A DNA stretch of 64,000 nucleotides from Tabrizicola_A sp964393035 (GCA_964393035.1 CAYMRX010000001.1:434001-498000); one strand, 5' to 3'; counted from the stretch's first letter, positions 25,771 to 34,895 are shown. Notes: generated by a model not told the origin, from the letters alone. Made by a program: numbers and translations.

Positions 25771-27038
25771 TGCAAACGCATTTCACACCCGCGCAATTGC
25801 AAGACCCCGCGCTTCAGCGCGCCAATCAGATTTTGCGGTCTTGTGTGCATTGCGGATTCTGCACCGCCACCTGCCCCAGCTATCAGGTGCTGGGCGATGA
25901 ATTGGACAGCCCACGTGGCCGCATCTACCTCATCAAGGAGATGCTGGAATCCGGCCGCCCCGCCGATGCGCGCACGGTGAAGCATATCGACCGCTGCCTG
26001 TCCTGTCTTGCCTGTATGACAACCTGCCCATCCGGGGTTCATTATATGCATCTGATTGATCAAGCCCGTGCCTATATTGAGGCAACCTATACCCGGCCCT
26101 GGCATGATCGCGCCTTGCGCTGGCTCTTGGCCAAGACAATTCCGCATCCCTCACGGTTCCGGCTGGCGCTTCGGGCCGCCAAGCTGGGCAAGCCCCTTGC
26201 CCATCTGATGCCCGATGCCCGATTGCGCGCCATGCTGGAATTTGCGCCCAAAACCATTCCGCCTGTCAGCCACAATGACGATCCGCAGACCTTTGCCGCG
26301 AAAGGCCCGGTCAAGATGCGCGTGGCCCTGCTGACCGGCTGTGCGCAAAAAGCCCTGAACACCGATATCAACGATGCCACGATCCGGCTTTTGCGCCGCT
26401 TGGGATGCGAGGTGGTCATCCCCAAGGGTATGGGGTGCTGCGGCGCACTGACACAACATCTGGGCCGAACGGCCGAAGCCAAGGCGGCCGCTCAGGCCGA
26501 TGTCGCGGCCTTTGCTGCCGAAATGGATGGCAAGGGGCTGGACGCGATTGTCATCAACACCTCGGGCTGCGGCACCACGGTGAAAGATTACGGCCATATG
26601 TTGGGGAGCGCGGATGCCGCGCGGGTGGCGAACCTTGCGATGGATATTTCGGAACTTCTGGTCAAGATCGGTCTGCCCGCAGGCCTGCCGATGGATTTGC
26701 GGGTGGCCTATCACGCCGCCTGTTCCTTGCAACATGGCCAGCAAGTCAGAACCGAACCGAAAGACCTGCTGAAACGGGTTGGCTATACGGTCGTTGAACC
26801 CGCGGACAGCCATCTGTGTTGCGGATCGGCGGGCACCTACAACCTGTTGCAACCCGAGATTGCCCACGAACTCAAGGCCCGCAAGGTGCAAACCCTGGAG
26901 GAGAAATCACCCGACATCATCGCGGCGGGCAATATTGGCTGCATGATGCAGATCGGCTCGGGCACCGGATTGCCGGTGGTGCATACGGTGGAACTCCTGG
27001 ACTGGGCCACCGGCGGGCCGAAACCGCGCGCGCTATAG
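25770..27038 (+). CDS. glcF: Glycolate oxidase iron-sulfur subunit GlcF
   Basis: 422 residues, with two 4Fe-4S motifs near the N-terminus (CVHCGFCTATCP and CLSCLACMTTCP) and two C-terminal CCG domains (GMGCCGALTQHLGR and SHLCCGSAGTYNLL), as in GlcF/HdrD-like proteins. It passes electrons from GlcD to the membrane quinone pool. Third gene of the glc operon, coupled to glcE by a one-base overlap. The glcB and transport genes often found with this operon are absent from the window. Confidence 0.94.
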   Translation: MQTHFTPAQLQDPALQRANQILRSCVHCGFCTATCPSYQVLGDELDSPRGRIYLIKEMLESGRPADARTVKHIDRCLSCLACMTTCPSGVHYMHLIDQARAYIEATYTRPWHDRALRWLLAKTIPHPSRFRLALRAAKLGKPLAHLMPDARLRAMLEFAPKTIPPVSHNDDPQTFAAKGPVKMRVALLTGCAQKALNTDINDATIRLLRRLGCEVVIPKGMGCCGALTQHLGRTAEAKAAAQADVAAFAAEMDGKGLDAIVINTSGCGTTVKDYGHMLGSADAARVANLAMDISELLVKIGLPAGLPMDLRVAYHAACSLQHGQQVRTEPKDLLKRVGYTVVEPADSHLCCGSAGTYNLLQPEIAHELKARKVQTLEEKSPDIIAAGNIGCMMQIGSGTGLPVVHTVELLDWATGGPKPRAL

Positions 27039-27096
27039 CTGCGGCATAAGGTAAATCAACAGACGGGCCGGATGGGCCGATCATGCGGCTTCTGCC

Positions 27097-27123
27097 TTGA
27101 CCTCTGCGCCAAAGCCTTACAAT
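27097..27123 (+). promoter_or_regulatory. Candidate dnaN promoter
   Basis: TTGACC (27097-27102) and TACAAT (27118-27123) resemble sigma-70 boxes, although the spacer is only 15 bp. They lie 80 bp before the dnaN start. No DnaA-box-like TTATNCACA sequence is seen in this gap. Confidence 0.5.
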
Positions 27124-27202
27124 GTCGCGAAAACAGGTAGAACCGGCCTTTGGCGGGAATAATGGGTTGTCGCTTGTGGCAACCCGCGAAGGGGATGGGA
27201 AG

Positions 27203-28321
27203 ATGAAGCTCTCGATCGAACGCGGCACGCTGTTGAAGGCGCTGGCTCAGGCGCAGTCGGTGGTCGAACGGCGGAACACCATTCCTATTCTGGCCAACGT
27301 GCTGATCGAGGCGGAAGGCGCGCAGGTGTCCTTCCGTGCGACCGATCTGGATATCGAGGTGGTTGACCGCGCCCCGGCCATGGTCGAACGCGCGGGCGCG
27401 ACCACGGTTTCGGCGGTGATGCTGCATGAAATCGTGCGCAAGCTGCCGGATGGCGCCTTGGTCAACCTGACCGAAGACGCGGCCTCGGGCCGTTTGGCGA
27501 TCACCGCAGGCCGGTCGAATTTCAATCTTGCGACCCTGCCGCGCGAAGATTTCCCGGTGATGGCCTCCAGCGAATATTCGTCGAATTTCGCCGCCCCCGC
27601 CCCGGTGCTGCGGCGGCTGTTTGACAAGGCGAAGTTCGCGATTTCCACCGAGGAAACGCGCTATTATCTGAACGGTGTCTACATGCACAACGCCACCAGC
27701 GAGAATGGCGCCGTGCTGCGCTGTGTTGCGACCGACGGCCATCGGCTGGCGCGGATTGATGCGCCGCTGCCCGGCGGGGCTGCGGGGATGCCCGGCGTGA
27801 TCGTGCCGCGCAAGACGGTGAACGAGTTGCGCAAGCTTCTGGACGATGACGAGGCGATGATCGCAGTGTCGGTTTCGGAAACCAAGGTGCGCTTTGCCAC
27901 CCCGGCAATCACCCTGACGTCGAAGGTGATTGACGGCACCTTCCCCGATTACACCCGCGTCATCCCGCAGAACAACACGCGGCGGCTGGAAGTGGACGCG
28001 ACCGAGTTTGCCAAGGCGGTGGACCGGGTGGCAACCGTGTCATCGGAACGCTCGCGCGCGGTGAAGCTGTCATTGGACGAAGATCGTCTGGTCTTGTCGG
28101 TCAATGCCCCTGACTCGGGCGCTGCTGAGGAAGAACTGGCCGTGGCCTATGGCGACGAGCGGTTGGAGATCGGCTTTAACGCCAAGTATCTTCTGGAAAT
28201 TGCGTCTCAGGTCGACCGTGAGAACGCCGTGTTCCTGTTCAACTCCTCGGGCGATCCGACCTTGATGCGCGAAGGCAATGACACCAGCGCAGTCTATGTC
28301 GTGATGCCGATGCGCGTCTGA
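27203..28321 (+). CDS. dnaN: DNA polymerase III beta subunit (sliding clamp)
   Basis: 372 residues, the standard length, with the three-clamp-domain architecture starting MKLSIERGTLLKAL and ending VVMPMRV (the conserved C-terminal MPMR motif). The clamp encircles DNA and tethers polymerase III and other replication and repair proteins. ATG 27203 is preceded by GGGGATGGGAAG. It heads a cluster dnaN-recF-VOC-LysE-gyrB; the usual upstream dnaA is replaced by glcF. A dispersed hairpin repeat separates it from recF. Confidence 0.96.
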   Translation: MKLSIERGTLLKALAQAQSVVERRNTIPILANVLIEAEGAQVSFRATDLDIEVVDRAPAMVERAGATTVSAVMLHEIVRKLPDGALVNLTEDAASGRLAITAGRSNFNLATLPREDFPVMASSEYSSNFAAPAPVLRRLFDKAKFAISTEETRYYLNGVYMHNATSENGAVLRCVATDGHRLARIDAPLPGGAAGMPGVIVPRKTVNELRKLLDDDEAMIAVSVSETKVRFATPAITLTSKVIDGTFPDYTRVIPQNNTRRLEVDATEFAKAVDRVATVSSERSRAVKLSLDEDRLVLSVNAPDSGAAEEELAVAYGDERLEIGFNAKYLLEIASQVDRENAVFLFNSSGDPTLMREGNDTSAVYVVMPMRV

Positions 28322-28328
28322 CGGCCTC

Positions 28329-28376
28329 CGGGGGGTTCCCCCCCGGCCCCCCAGGGTATTTCTGCCAAGATGAAAG
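28329..28376 (+). repeat. Dispersed intergenic repeat, copy D, between dnaN and recF
   Basis: GC hairpin GGGGGG-TT-CCCCCC (about 28331-28344) followed by CCAGGGTATTTCTGCCAAGATGAAA. Same orientation as dnaN and immediately after its stop. The tail supplies the GAAAGGGG that serves as ribosome-binding site for recF. Confidence 0.78.
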
Positions 28377-28385
28377 GGGTTGGCG

Positions 28386-29483
28386 TTGAGTGGGCTTGCC
28401 ATCACATCGCTGACCCTTTCGCATTTCCGCAGTCACAAGGCGGCGCGACTGGGCTTTGACGGCCGGCCGGTGGCCTTGGTCGGGCCGAACGGGGCGGGGA
28501 AGACCAATATTCTGGAAGCCGTGTCGCTGTTGTCGCCCGGTCGCGGTTTGCGCCGTGCCGGGGCCGAGGATTTGTCGCGGCGACCCGAGCGGCTGGGATG
28601 GAAAGTTGCCGCCGAGGTGGCGGGGATTACCGCCGCGCATGAGATTGAAACCGGGGCCGAGGCGGGCGAGGCGCGCTTTGTGCGGATCGACGGCAAGGCC
28701 GCGACGCAAAGCGCGCTTGGCCGGGTGCTGCGCATCCTGTGGCTGGTGCCGGCGATGGACCGGCTGTGGATCGAGGCGGCCGAGGGCCGGCGGCGGTTTC
28801 TGGACCGCATCGCGCTGTCCTTTCTGCCAGACCATGCCGAGGCGTCACTTGCCTATGACAAGGCGATGCGGGACCGCAATCGGCTGTTGAAGGATCAGGT
28901 CAGCGACGCGCGCTGGTATGCGGCGCTGGAAGGCCAGATGGTGGAGGCAGGGACCGCGATCATCGCCAATCGGCAGGCCGCATTGACACGGCTGATGGCC
29001 GCGCAGGACGGGCAGTCCGTATTTCCGCGGGCGGATTTGGCGCTGATGGGACCAGAGGGCGGGGCTGACCTTGCCGCCGAGGATTTGGCGCAGGCTTTGG
29101 GCGAGGGGCGGCGGCGCGACATGGCCGCCGGGCGCACCTTGCAGGGTCCACATCGCAGCGACTTGCGGGCGATTTATGCGGCCAAGGGCGTGGAGGCCGG
29201 GCAATGTTCGACCGGAGAGCAGAAGGCCTTGCTCATCAGCCTTATTCTGGCCAATGCCCGTGCGCTGGCCACCGATCTGGGCCGCGCGCCGGTCTTGCTC
29301 TTGGATGAAGTGGCGGCGCATCTGGACATTGACCGCCGCGCGGCCCTTTATGACGAAATCTGCGCCCTTGGCGCGCAGGCGATCATGACCGGCACCGAAG
29401 CGGATCTGTTCGCCGCCCTGGGCAATCGGGGGCAGGTGATGGAGGTGCGCGATGCGGGCGGGCAATCACGGGTGACGGGATGA
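28386..29483 (+). CDS. recF: DNA replication and repair protein RecF
   Basis: 365 residues with the SMC-like ATPase pattern: Walker A GPNGAGKT at residues 33-40, signature CSTGEQKALL, and Walker B VLLLDEVAAHLD. RecF acts with RecO and RecR to load RecA at single-strand gaps. Translation most likely begins at TTG 28386 (reading MSGLAITSLTLSHF), with AAAGGGG upstream; a TTG two codons earlier is the alternative. The upstream repeat lies in the ribosome-binding region. The next gene overlaps by 4 bp. Confidence 0.93.
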   Translation: MSGLAITSLTLSHFRSHKAARLGFDGRPVALVGPNGAGKTNILEAVSLLSPGRGLRRAGAEDLSRRPERLGWKVAAEVAGITAAHEIETGAEAGEARFVRIDGKAATQSALGRVLRILWLVPAMDRLWIEAAEGRRRFLDRIALSFLPDHAEASLAYDKAMRDRNRLLKDQVSDARWYAALEGQMVEAGTAIIANRQAALTRLMAAQDGQSVFPRADLALMGPEGGADLAAEDLAQALGEGRRRDMAAGRTLQGPHRSDLRAIYAAKGVEAGQCSTGEQKALLISLILANARALATDLGRAPVLLLDEVAAHLDIDRRAALYDEICALGAQAIMTGTEADLFAALGNRGQVMEVRDAGGQSRVTG

Positions 29484-29914
29484 ACAAACAGCGTGTGACC
29501 TTGATCACCTTGGGCGTGGCCGATCTTGCGGCGGCCCGCACCTTTTATGCGCGCCTGGGGTGGATTGAACATTCCGGCGCGGAAGGTGTCAGTTTTTTCC
29601 AGATGCACGGGCAGGCCCTGGCACTGTTTGGGCGCGCGGATTTGGCCGCCGATCAGGGCAGGCCGGAGGCAGCCCTTGGTACCGGCGCGGTGACGCTGGC
29701 GCAAAACTTCAGCACCGAAGCCGAGGTGGACGCCGCCTATGCCAGGGCCCTGGCCGCCGGGGCGACCGGGCTAAAAGCGCCCGAAAAGGTGTTCTGGGGC
29801 GGGTATTCCGGTTATTGGGCAGATCTTGACGGTCATGTCTGGGAAGTGGCCATGAACCCGTTCTGGCCGTTGAATGCGGATGGCAGTCTGACCCTGCCCA
29901 AAGGAAATCCATGA
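29480..29914 (+). CDS. VOC (glyoxalase/bleomycin resistance) family protein
   Basis: 144 residues, one VOC module with paired beta-alpha-beta-beta-beta units (VTLITLGVADLAAARTFYARLGW and YSGYWADLDGHVWEVAMNPF). The metal-ligand Glu and His positions are partly present, but the substrate cannot be assigned. Its ATG lies in the recF stop (ATGA), and the LysE gene overlaps its own stop in the same way, so the pair is inserted into the replication operon. Cytoplasmic. Confidence 0.83.
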   Translation: MNKQRVTLITLGVADLAAARTFYARLGWIEHSGAEGVSFFQMHGQALALFGRADLAADQGRPEAALGTGAVTLAQNFSTEAEVDAAYARALAAGATGLKAPEKVFWGGYSGYWADLDGHVWEVAMNPFWPLNADGSLTLPKGNP

Positions 29915-30531
29915 CAATCAGTTGGTATGAACTGGGCATCTATGCCCTTGGCATGATTGGGCTATGGTCGGTTCCAGGCCCGGTCTGGGTGGCCTTGATG
30001 GCGCGGGCGCTGTCAGGGGGCTTTGCCGCCGCCTGGCCCTTGGCGGTGGGTGTGGCGCTTGGCGATCTGGTTTGGCCGCTCTTGGCGATCCTGGGCCTGA
30101 GCTGGGTCGAAAGTGCCTATGGCGATTTTCTCTCCGTCCTGCGCTGGGTGGCGGCGGTGATCTTTTTGTTCATGGGCTACATGCTGATCCGCAAATCCGG
30201 CAGTTTGGGTGATGCCGACAGCCGCCTGACCAAACCCGGCCTTTGGGCGGGGTTTTCGGTGGGCCTTGCCGCTGTGATCGGCAACCCGAAAGCCATCCTG
30301 TTTTACATGGGCGCCCTGCCCGGCTTTTTCACCCTGGGCGGCCTGACCGCAACGGACATCGGTCTTATCATCGGGGTTTCGGCGCTGATCCCGATGGCGG
30401 GCAACCTCGGCCTTGCGGTATTTCTCGACCGGGCACGGCGGTTGGTGCAAAGCCCCGATGCCGTGCATCGGCTGAACGTGATCTCGGGTGTTCTGTTGAT
30501 CTGCGTCGGCTTGGCTATTCCCTTCCTCTGA
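29911..30531 (+). CDS. LysE family translocator
   Basis: 206 residues with six hydrophobic segments and the family N-terminal pattern (SVPGPVWVALMARALSGGF, resembling the LysE/RhtB TPGPN motif). These inner-membrane exporters release amino acids or related metabolites. It is coupled to the VOC gene by ATGA and followed by an independent gyrB promoter. No substrate can be assigned from sequence. Confidence 0.86.
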   Translation: MTISWYELGIYALGMIGLWSVPGPVWVALMARALSGGFAAAWPLAVGVALGDLVWPLLAILGLSWVESAYGDFLSVLRWVAAVIFLFMGYMLIRKSGSLGDADSRLTKPGLWAGFSVGLAAVIGNPKAILFYMGALPGFFTLGGLTATDIGLIIGVSALIPMAGNLGLAVFLDRARRLVQSPDAVHRLNVISGVLLICVGLAIPFL

Positions 30532-30554
30532 CCACCAAATCTTGTGTCCAAGGC

Positions 30555-30583
30555 GTGACATTCCCCCCCTGAACCGCTATAAA
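30555..30583 (+). promoter_or_regulatory. Sigma-70-type promoter of gyrB
   Basis: GTGACA (30555-30560) and TATAAA (30578-30583) are separated by exactly 17 bp and lie 30 bp upstream of the gyrB ATG. This is the best-matching housekeeping promoter seen in the window. Confidence 0.65.
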
Positions 30584-30612
30584 TCGCGGGCAATTCAAGG
30601 GATGCAGACCAC

Positions 30613-33063
30613 ATGGCCGACGAGCCCAAAAAGACCGAAAGCTACGGCGCCGATTCTATCAAGGTTCTCAAGGGCTTGGAGGCTGTTCGCAAACGGCCCG
30701 GCATGTATATCGGCGACACCGATGATGGGTCGGGCCTGCATCACATGGTCTATGAGGTCGTCGATAACGGCATTGACGAGGCGCTGGCAGGCCACGCCAC
30801 TGCTGTGACAGTGAAAATCCACGCCGACAGTTCGGTTTCGGTGCGCGACAATGGCCGGGGTATTCCGGTCGACATGCACAAGGAAGAAGGCGTTTCGGCG
30901 GCCGAGGTCATCATGACCCAGTTGCACGCGGGCGGCAAATTCAACAACACCGATGAGGGCGGCAATGCCTATAAGGTGTCGGGTGGTCTGCATGGCGTCG
31001 GCGTTTCGGTGGTGAACGCCCTGTCGGAATGGCTGGAACTGACGGTCTGGCGCAACGACAAGGAATACCGCGCCCGGTTTGAATATGGGGAATGCACCGT
31101 GCATGTGCATGAGGTTGGCCCCGCACCGGGCCAGCGCGGCACCGAGGTACGGTTCCTGGCATCGGCCAAAACCAATACGCCGGATGGCACCTTCTCGAAC
31201 CTCGACTACAGCTTCAAGACGCTGGAACATCGGCTGCGGGAACTGGCCTTTTTGAATTCGGGCGTGCGGATCATCATCGAAGATGAACGCCCCGCCGACC
31301 CCTTGCACACCGAGCTGTTCTACGAGGGCGGCGTCAAAGAGTTCGTCAAATACATCGACAGATCAAAGACTTCTGTGATGTCTGAACCGATCTACATGAT
31401 CGGCGAGCGCGGTGGGATCACCGTCGAAGTCGCGATGTGGTGGAACGACAGCTACAACGAAATGGTGCTGCCTTTCACCAACAACATCCCGCAGCGTGAT
31501 GGTGGCACCCATTTGGCGGGCTTTCGCGGTGCGCTGACACGCACGATCAACAGCTATGCCCAGACCAGCGGCATCGCGAAAAAGGAAAAGGTCGATTTCA
31601 CCGGCGACGACGCGCGCGAAGGGCTGACCTGCGTGCTGTCGGTCAAAGTGCCGGATCCGAAATTCTCCAGCCAGACCAAGGACAAGCTGGTATCGTCCGA
31701 GGTTCGGCCCTCGGTCGAGAATCTGGTGAACGAAAAGCTGAGCGAGTGGTTCGAGGAGAACCCCGGCCCGGCGAAGATCATCGTCGGCAAGATCATCGAG
31801 GCCGCTTTGGCGCGCGAGGCCGCCCGCAAGGCCCGCGAACTTACCCGTCGCAAGACGGCGCTGGATGTGGCCTCGCTGCCCGGCAAACTGGCCGATTGCC
31901 AAGAACGCGATCCGGCAAAGTCGGAACTGTTTCTGGTCGAGGGGGACTCGGCAGGCGGGTCGGCTAAACAGGGGCGCTCACGCTCCAATCAGGCCGTTCT
32001 GCCGCTGCGTGGCAAGATCCTGAACGTGGAACGCGCCCGGTTTGACCGGATGCTGGGCAGTCAGGAAATCGGCACGCTGATCACCGCGCTTGGCACCGGG
32101 ATTGGGCGGGACGAATTCGACATCGGCAAGCTGCGCTACCACAAGGTTGTCATCATGACCGACGCCGATGTCGACGGCGCGCATATCCGCACGCTCTTGT
32201 TGACCTTTTTCTTCCGGCAAATGCCGCAGTTGATCGAGGGTGGCTACCTCTACATCGCCCAGCCGCCGCTTTACAAAGTGGCGCGTGGCAAGTCCGAGGT
32301 TTACCTGAAAGATCAGGCGGCGCTGGACGATTATCTGGTGGAGATGGGGATCGAAGGCGCGGTCTTGCGCCTGCAATCGGGCGAAGAAATTGCCGGGGCC
32401 GATCTGGCCCGCGTGGTTGAAGGCGCCCGCGCCTTCCGCCGGGCGCTGGACAGTTTCCCCACCCATTACCCGCGCGCCATTCTGGAGCAAGCCGCCCTTG
32501 CCGGTGCCTTCGATGCGGGCCGCGCCGACGCCGATTTGCAAGCGGTGGCCGACGCCGTGGCCGAACGTCTGAACCTGATCGCCGCCGAATATGAAAAGGG
32601 CTGGACGGGTCGCATCACGCAAGATCACGGTATCCGCCTGTCTCGCGTGCTGCGTGGGGTTGAGGAGTTGCGCCTGCTGGATGGCGCAGTCCTGCGCTCT
32701 GGCGAGGCGCGGCGTCTGGCGTCGCTCGCGGGCCAACATCGCGATGTTTACAAAACCCCCGCGCGGATGGTGCGCAAAGACCGCGAACAGCCGGTGTTCG
32801 GGCCGATTGACCTGTTGAAGTCAATTCTGGCCGAGGGCGAAAAGGGTCTTAGCCTGCAACGCTACAAGGGCTTGGGCGAGATGAACCCCGAACAGCTGTG
32901 GGAAACCACGCTGGACCCCGAAGCGCGCACGCTGTTGCAGGTCAAGGTTGAAGATCTGGCCGAGGCCGATGACATCTTCTCAAAGCTGATGGGCGATGTG
33001 GTGGAACCCCGGCGCGAGTTCATTCAGGCCAACGCGCTGAGCGTGGAACATCTGGACGCCTGA
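30613..33063 (+). CDS. gyrB: DNA gyrase subunit B
   Basis: 816 residues, normal for alphaproteobacteria. GHKL ATPase domain with VVDNGIDEALAG, DNGRGIPVD and SGGLHGVGVSVVNALS; transducer domain to about 400; TOPRIM domain with VEGDSAGGSAKQGR and MTDADVDGAHIRTL; C-terminal RYKGLGEMNPEQLWETT. Together with GyrA it introduces negative supercoils using ATP. It has its own promoter, and a tetraloop hairpin overlaps its stop codon. A convergent gene ends within that hairpin. Confidence 0.97.
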   Translation: MADEPKKTESYGADSIKVLKGLEAVRKRPGMYIGDTDDGSGLHHMVYEVVDNGIDEALAGHATAVTVKIHADSSVSVRDNGRGIPVDMHKEEGVSAAEVIMTQLHAGGKFNNTDEGGNAYKVSGGLHGVGVSVVNALSEWLELTVWRNDKEYRARFEYGECTVHVHEVGPAPGQRGTEVRFLASAKTNTPDGTFSNLDYSFKTLEHRLRELAFLNSGVRIIIEDERPADPLHTELFYEGGVKEFVKYIDRSKTSVMSEPIYMIGERGGITVEVAMWWNDSYNEMVLPFTNNIPQRDGGTHLAGFRGALTRTINSYAQTSGIAKKEKVDFTGDDAREGLTCVLSVKVPDPKFSSQTKDKLVSSEVRPSVENLVNEKLSEWFEENPGPAKIIVGKIIEAALAREAARKARELTRRKTALDVASLPGKLADCQERDPAKSELFLVEGDSAGGSAKQGRSRSNQAVLPLRGKILNVERARFDRMLGSQEIGTLITALGTGIGRDEFDIGKLRYHKVVIMTDADVDGAHIRTLLLTFFFRQMPQLIEGGYLYIAQPPLYKVARGKSEVYLKDQAALDDYLVEMGIEGAVLRLQSGEEIAGADLARVVEGARAFRRALDSFPTHYPRAILEQAALAGAFDAGRADADLQAVADAVAERLNLIAAEYEKGWTGRITQDHGIRLSRVLRGVEELRLLDGAVLRSGEARRLASLAGQHRDVYKTPARMVRKDREQPVFGPIDLLKSILAEGEKGLSLQRYKGLGEMNPEQLWETTLDPEARTLLQVKVEDLAEADDIFSKLMGDVVEPRREFIQANALSVEHLDA

Positions 33064-33080
33064 GGTCGCAAGACCTCAGG
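33059..33080. terminator. GCAA-tetraloop hairpin between convergent genes
   Basis: CCTGAGGTC / GACCTCAGG, a 9-bp perfect stem closing a GCAA (GNRA) tetraloop, spans the gyrB stop codon and the stop codon of the convergent cupin gene. It is palindromic and so acts on both strands. No T-run follows on either strand. Confidence 0.55.
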
Positions 33081-33636
33081 TTGGCAAGATCCACAGGGCC
33101 AGAAACGGTTTATCCCCCGCCCGCATCGCATGCAGGATGCCGGGCGGGTTAAAGATGAAGCCGTTCAACCCCGGATCGGTCCAGTCCATTTCCGCGTTCC
33201 ACCATTCTCCCGCCGACAGGGGCAAATAGACCTCGGCCGGTGGGTGGTTGTGGTCGGGATAAAGCGTTCCCGGCGCCATGACCGTGGCCCCGACCCAAAC
33301 ATCGCTACGCTCCTCCAGCCCGCCGGGGCCAAGGATCATGGCATTGGCATGGCCGTTCCAGAAACCGGCATTTGCCGGGTCTGCGGATTTGCGGCGCCCC
33401 CAGTCCAGTCGATGCTGCAAGGCGGCAAAGCTGGCGGCAAGCGGTGAGCTCTGCCGGGCAAGCGCCGGCGCGATCCAGTCGCAAACCGGCAAACGCGCCC
33501 CGCCCTGCCCCGCCGTGCCGGGTTCGGCCCAGCGGCGGACCGCGGCGGCGGCAACCTCTGCCCCCGGCCCGGTCACACGGGCAAGCGCGGCCTCGGCCTC
33601 ATTCAGAAAGGTCTGCACAGCGGTGTCGCGGATCAT
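33076..33636 (-). CDS. DMSP-lyase-like cupin protein
   Basis: 186 residues: a helical N-terminal part (1-110) and a C-terminal cupin. The motif H129-x-H131-x3-E135-x-Y137 and H169 reproduces the spacing of the metal ligands and catalytic tyrosine in cupin DMSP lyases (DddK His56, His58, Glu62, Tyr64, His96; DddQ has the same spacing). Those enzymes cleave dimethylsulfoniopropionate to dimethylsulfide and acrylate. The family also includes members without proven lyase activity, so this is a DddQ/DddK-like call, not proof. ATG 33636. It lies alone between gyrB and tRNA-Arg, with no acrylate or DMSP uptake genes beside it. Confidence 0.75.
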   Translation of the reverse strand: MIRDTAVQTFLNEAEAALARVTGPGAEVAAAAVRRWAEPGTAGQGGARLPVCDWIAPALARQSSPLAASFAALQHRLDWGRRKSADPANAGFWNGHANAMILGPGGLEERSDVWVGATVMAPGTLYPDHNHPPAEVYLPLSAGEWWNAEMDWTDPGLNGFIFNPPGILHAMRAGDKPFLALWILPT

Positions 33637-33656
33637 CCGGGCCTCCTCATCAGGGC

Positions 33657-33732
33657 TGGCGACCCCGGCAGGACTTGAACCTGCAACCTTCCCCTTAGGA
33701 GGGGGACGCTCTATCCGTTGAGCTACGGGGCC
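33657..33732 (-). tRNA. tRNA-Arg (anticodon CCT)
   Basis: A complete 76-base cloverleaf on the minus strand: acceptor stem GGCCCCG pairing with CGGGGTC (one G-T pair), D-stem GCTC/GAGC, anticodon stem TCCCC/GGGGA with loop CTCCTAA (anticodon CCT at 33697-33699), T-arm GCAGG-TTCAAGT-CCTGC, and an encoded 3' CCA. It reads the AGG arginine codon, rare in this GC-rich genome. No integrase or duplicated 3' end is seen beside it, so no integrated element is attached. Confidence 0.97.
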
Positions 33733-33863
33733 CGCCCGCCGTTTTTGCGCGCAAATGCTGGCGAAGGCAACCGGGCCTGCGGAAAATGATTGGGGATTTC
33801 CGCCTTGGACAGAAGCCCATTTACCGCTAACAAAGACAAAAGATCACCATCGGGACCGCAAAA

Positions 33864-34895
33864 TTGTCCAACCCACCCGCCCAAGATCCGCGCCGCACCC
33901 TGACGCTTCGCGATGTGTCAGAAGCCTCGGGCGTCAGTGAGATGACGGTCAGCCGCGTGCTGCGCAACCGCGGCGATGTGTCGGAAGCCACAAGAGAGCG
34001 GGTTTTGCAGGCGGCCCGCACGCTTGGCTATGTGCCGAACAAGATCGCGGGCGCGCTGGCAAGCCAGCGGGTAAACCTTGTGGGCGTGGTGATCCCGTCG
34101 CTGTCAAACATGGTCTTCCCCGAGGTGATGACCGGAATTTCCGAGGTTCTGGAAGATACCGGGCTGCAACCCGTTGTGGGCGTGACGAATTACGCGCCCG
34201 ACCGCGAGGAGGCGGTGATCTACGAGATGCTGTCATGGCGGCCGACCGGGCTGATCGTGGCGGGGCTGGAACATTCGCCCGCCGCCCGCGCGATGCTGGC
34301 GCAGGCGGGCGTGCCGATTGTCGAAATCATGGACATCGACGGCACACCGGTGGATTCGGCGGTCGGCATTTCTCATCGCCGCGCCGGGCGGCAAATGGCC
34401 GAAGCGATCATTGCGGCGGGCTATCGCCGGATTGCGTTCCTTGGCACCCAGATGCCGAACGACCACCGGGCCAAGAAGCGGCTGGAAGGGTTTGAGGAGG
34501 CGCTGGCCAAGGCGGGCCTGACGCTGGCAGATCGCGAATTCTACTCCGGTGGCTCGGCTTTGCTGAAGGGCCGCGAGATGACCGAGGCGGTGCTGGCGCG
34601 CAGCCCGGATGTCGATTTCCTGTATTACTCCAATGACATGATCGGCGCGGGCGGCCTACTTTACTGTCTTGAAAAGGGCCTTGATGTGCCCGGCAAGATC
34701 GGGCTTGCCGGTTTTAACGGGGTCGAGTTGTTGGATGGCTTGCCGCGCCGCTTGGCAACGATGGACGCTTGCCGTCTGGAAATCGGTCGCCGCGCGGCGG
34801 AAATCATCGCGGGCCAGCCGCATCAGGGCGTGGTCGGCGGCGAGGTGATCGAACTGTTCCCGACACTGCAACCCGGCGATACGATCCGGCGCTGA
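33864..34895 (+). CDS. LacI/GntR-type transcriptional regulator
   Basis: 343 residues. Residues about 13-65 form a LacI helix-turn-helix (TLRDVSEASGVSEMTVSRVLR, with the hinge-region LGYVPNKIAGALAS), followed by a periplasmic-binding-protein-like effector domain (VNLVGVVIPSLSNMVFPEVM). The sequence is closest in style to GntR (gluconate) repressors. The only suitable start is TTG 33864. It converges on the DUF2783/monooxygenase operon, whose promoter region contains a palindrome of LacI-operator type, so it may repress that operon; the effector is unknown. Confidence 0.88.
   Translation: MSNPPAQDPRRTLTLRDVSEASGVSEMTVSRVLRNRGDVSEATRERVLQAARTLGYVPNKIAGALASQRVNLVGVVIPSLSNMVFPEVMTGISEVLEDTGLQPVVGVTNYAPDREEAVIYEMLSWRPTGLIVAGLEHSPAARAMLAQAGVPIVEIMDIDGTPVDSAVGISHRRAGRQMAEAIIAAGYRRIAFLGTQMPNDHRAKKRLEGFEEALAKAGLTLADREFYSGGSALLKGREMTEAVLARSPDVDFLYYSNDMIGAGGLLYCLEKGLDVPGKIGLAGFNGVELLDGLPRRLATMDACRLEIGRRAAEIIAGQPHQGVVGGEVIELFPTLQPGDTIRR

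Noticed and set aside
27039..27202. Possible replication origin before dnaN
   Set aside because: No DnaA boxes or A/T-rich unwinding region were found, and dnaA is absent.
33657..33732. tRNA-Arg as an integration site for a mobile element
   Set aside because: No integrase, no duplicated tRNA 3' end and no composition shift are seen in the flanking genes.
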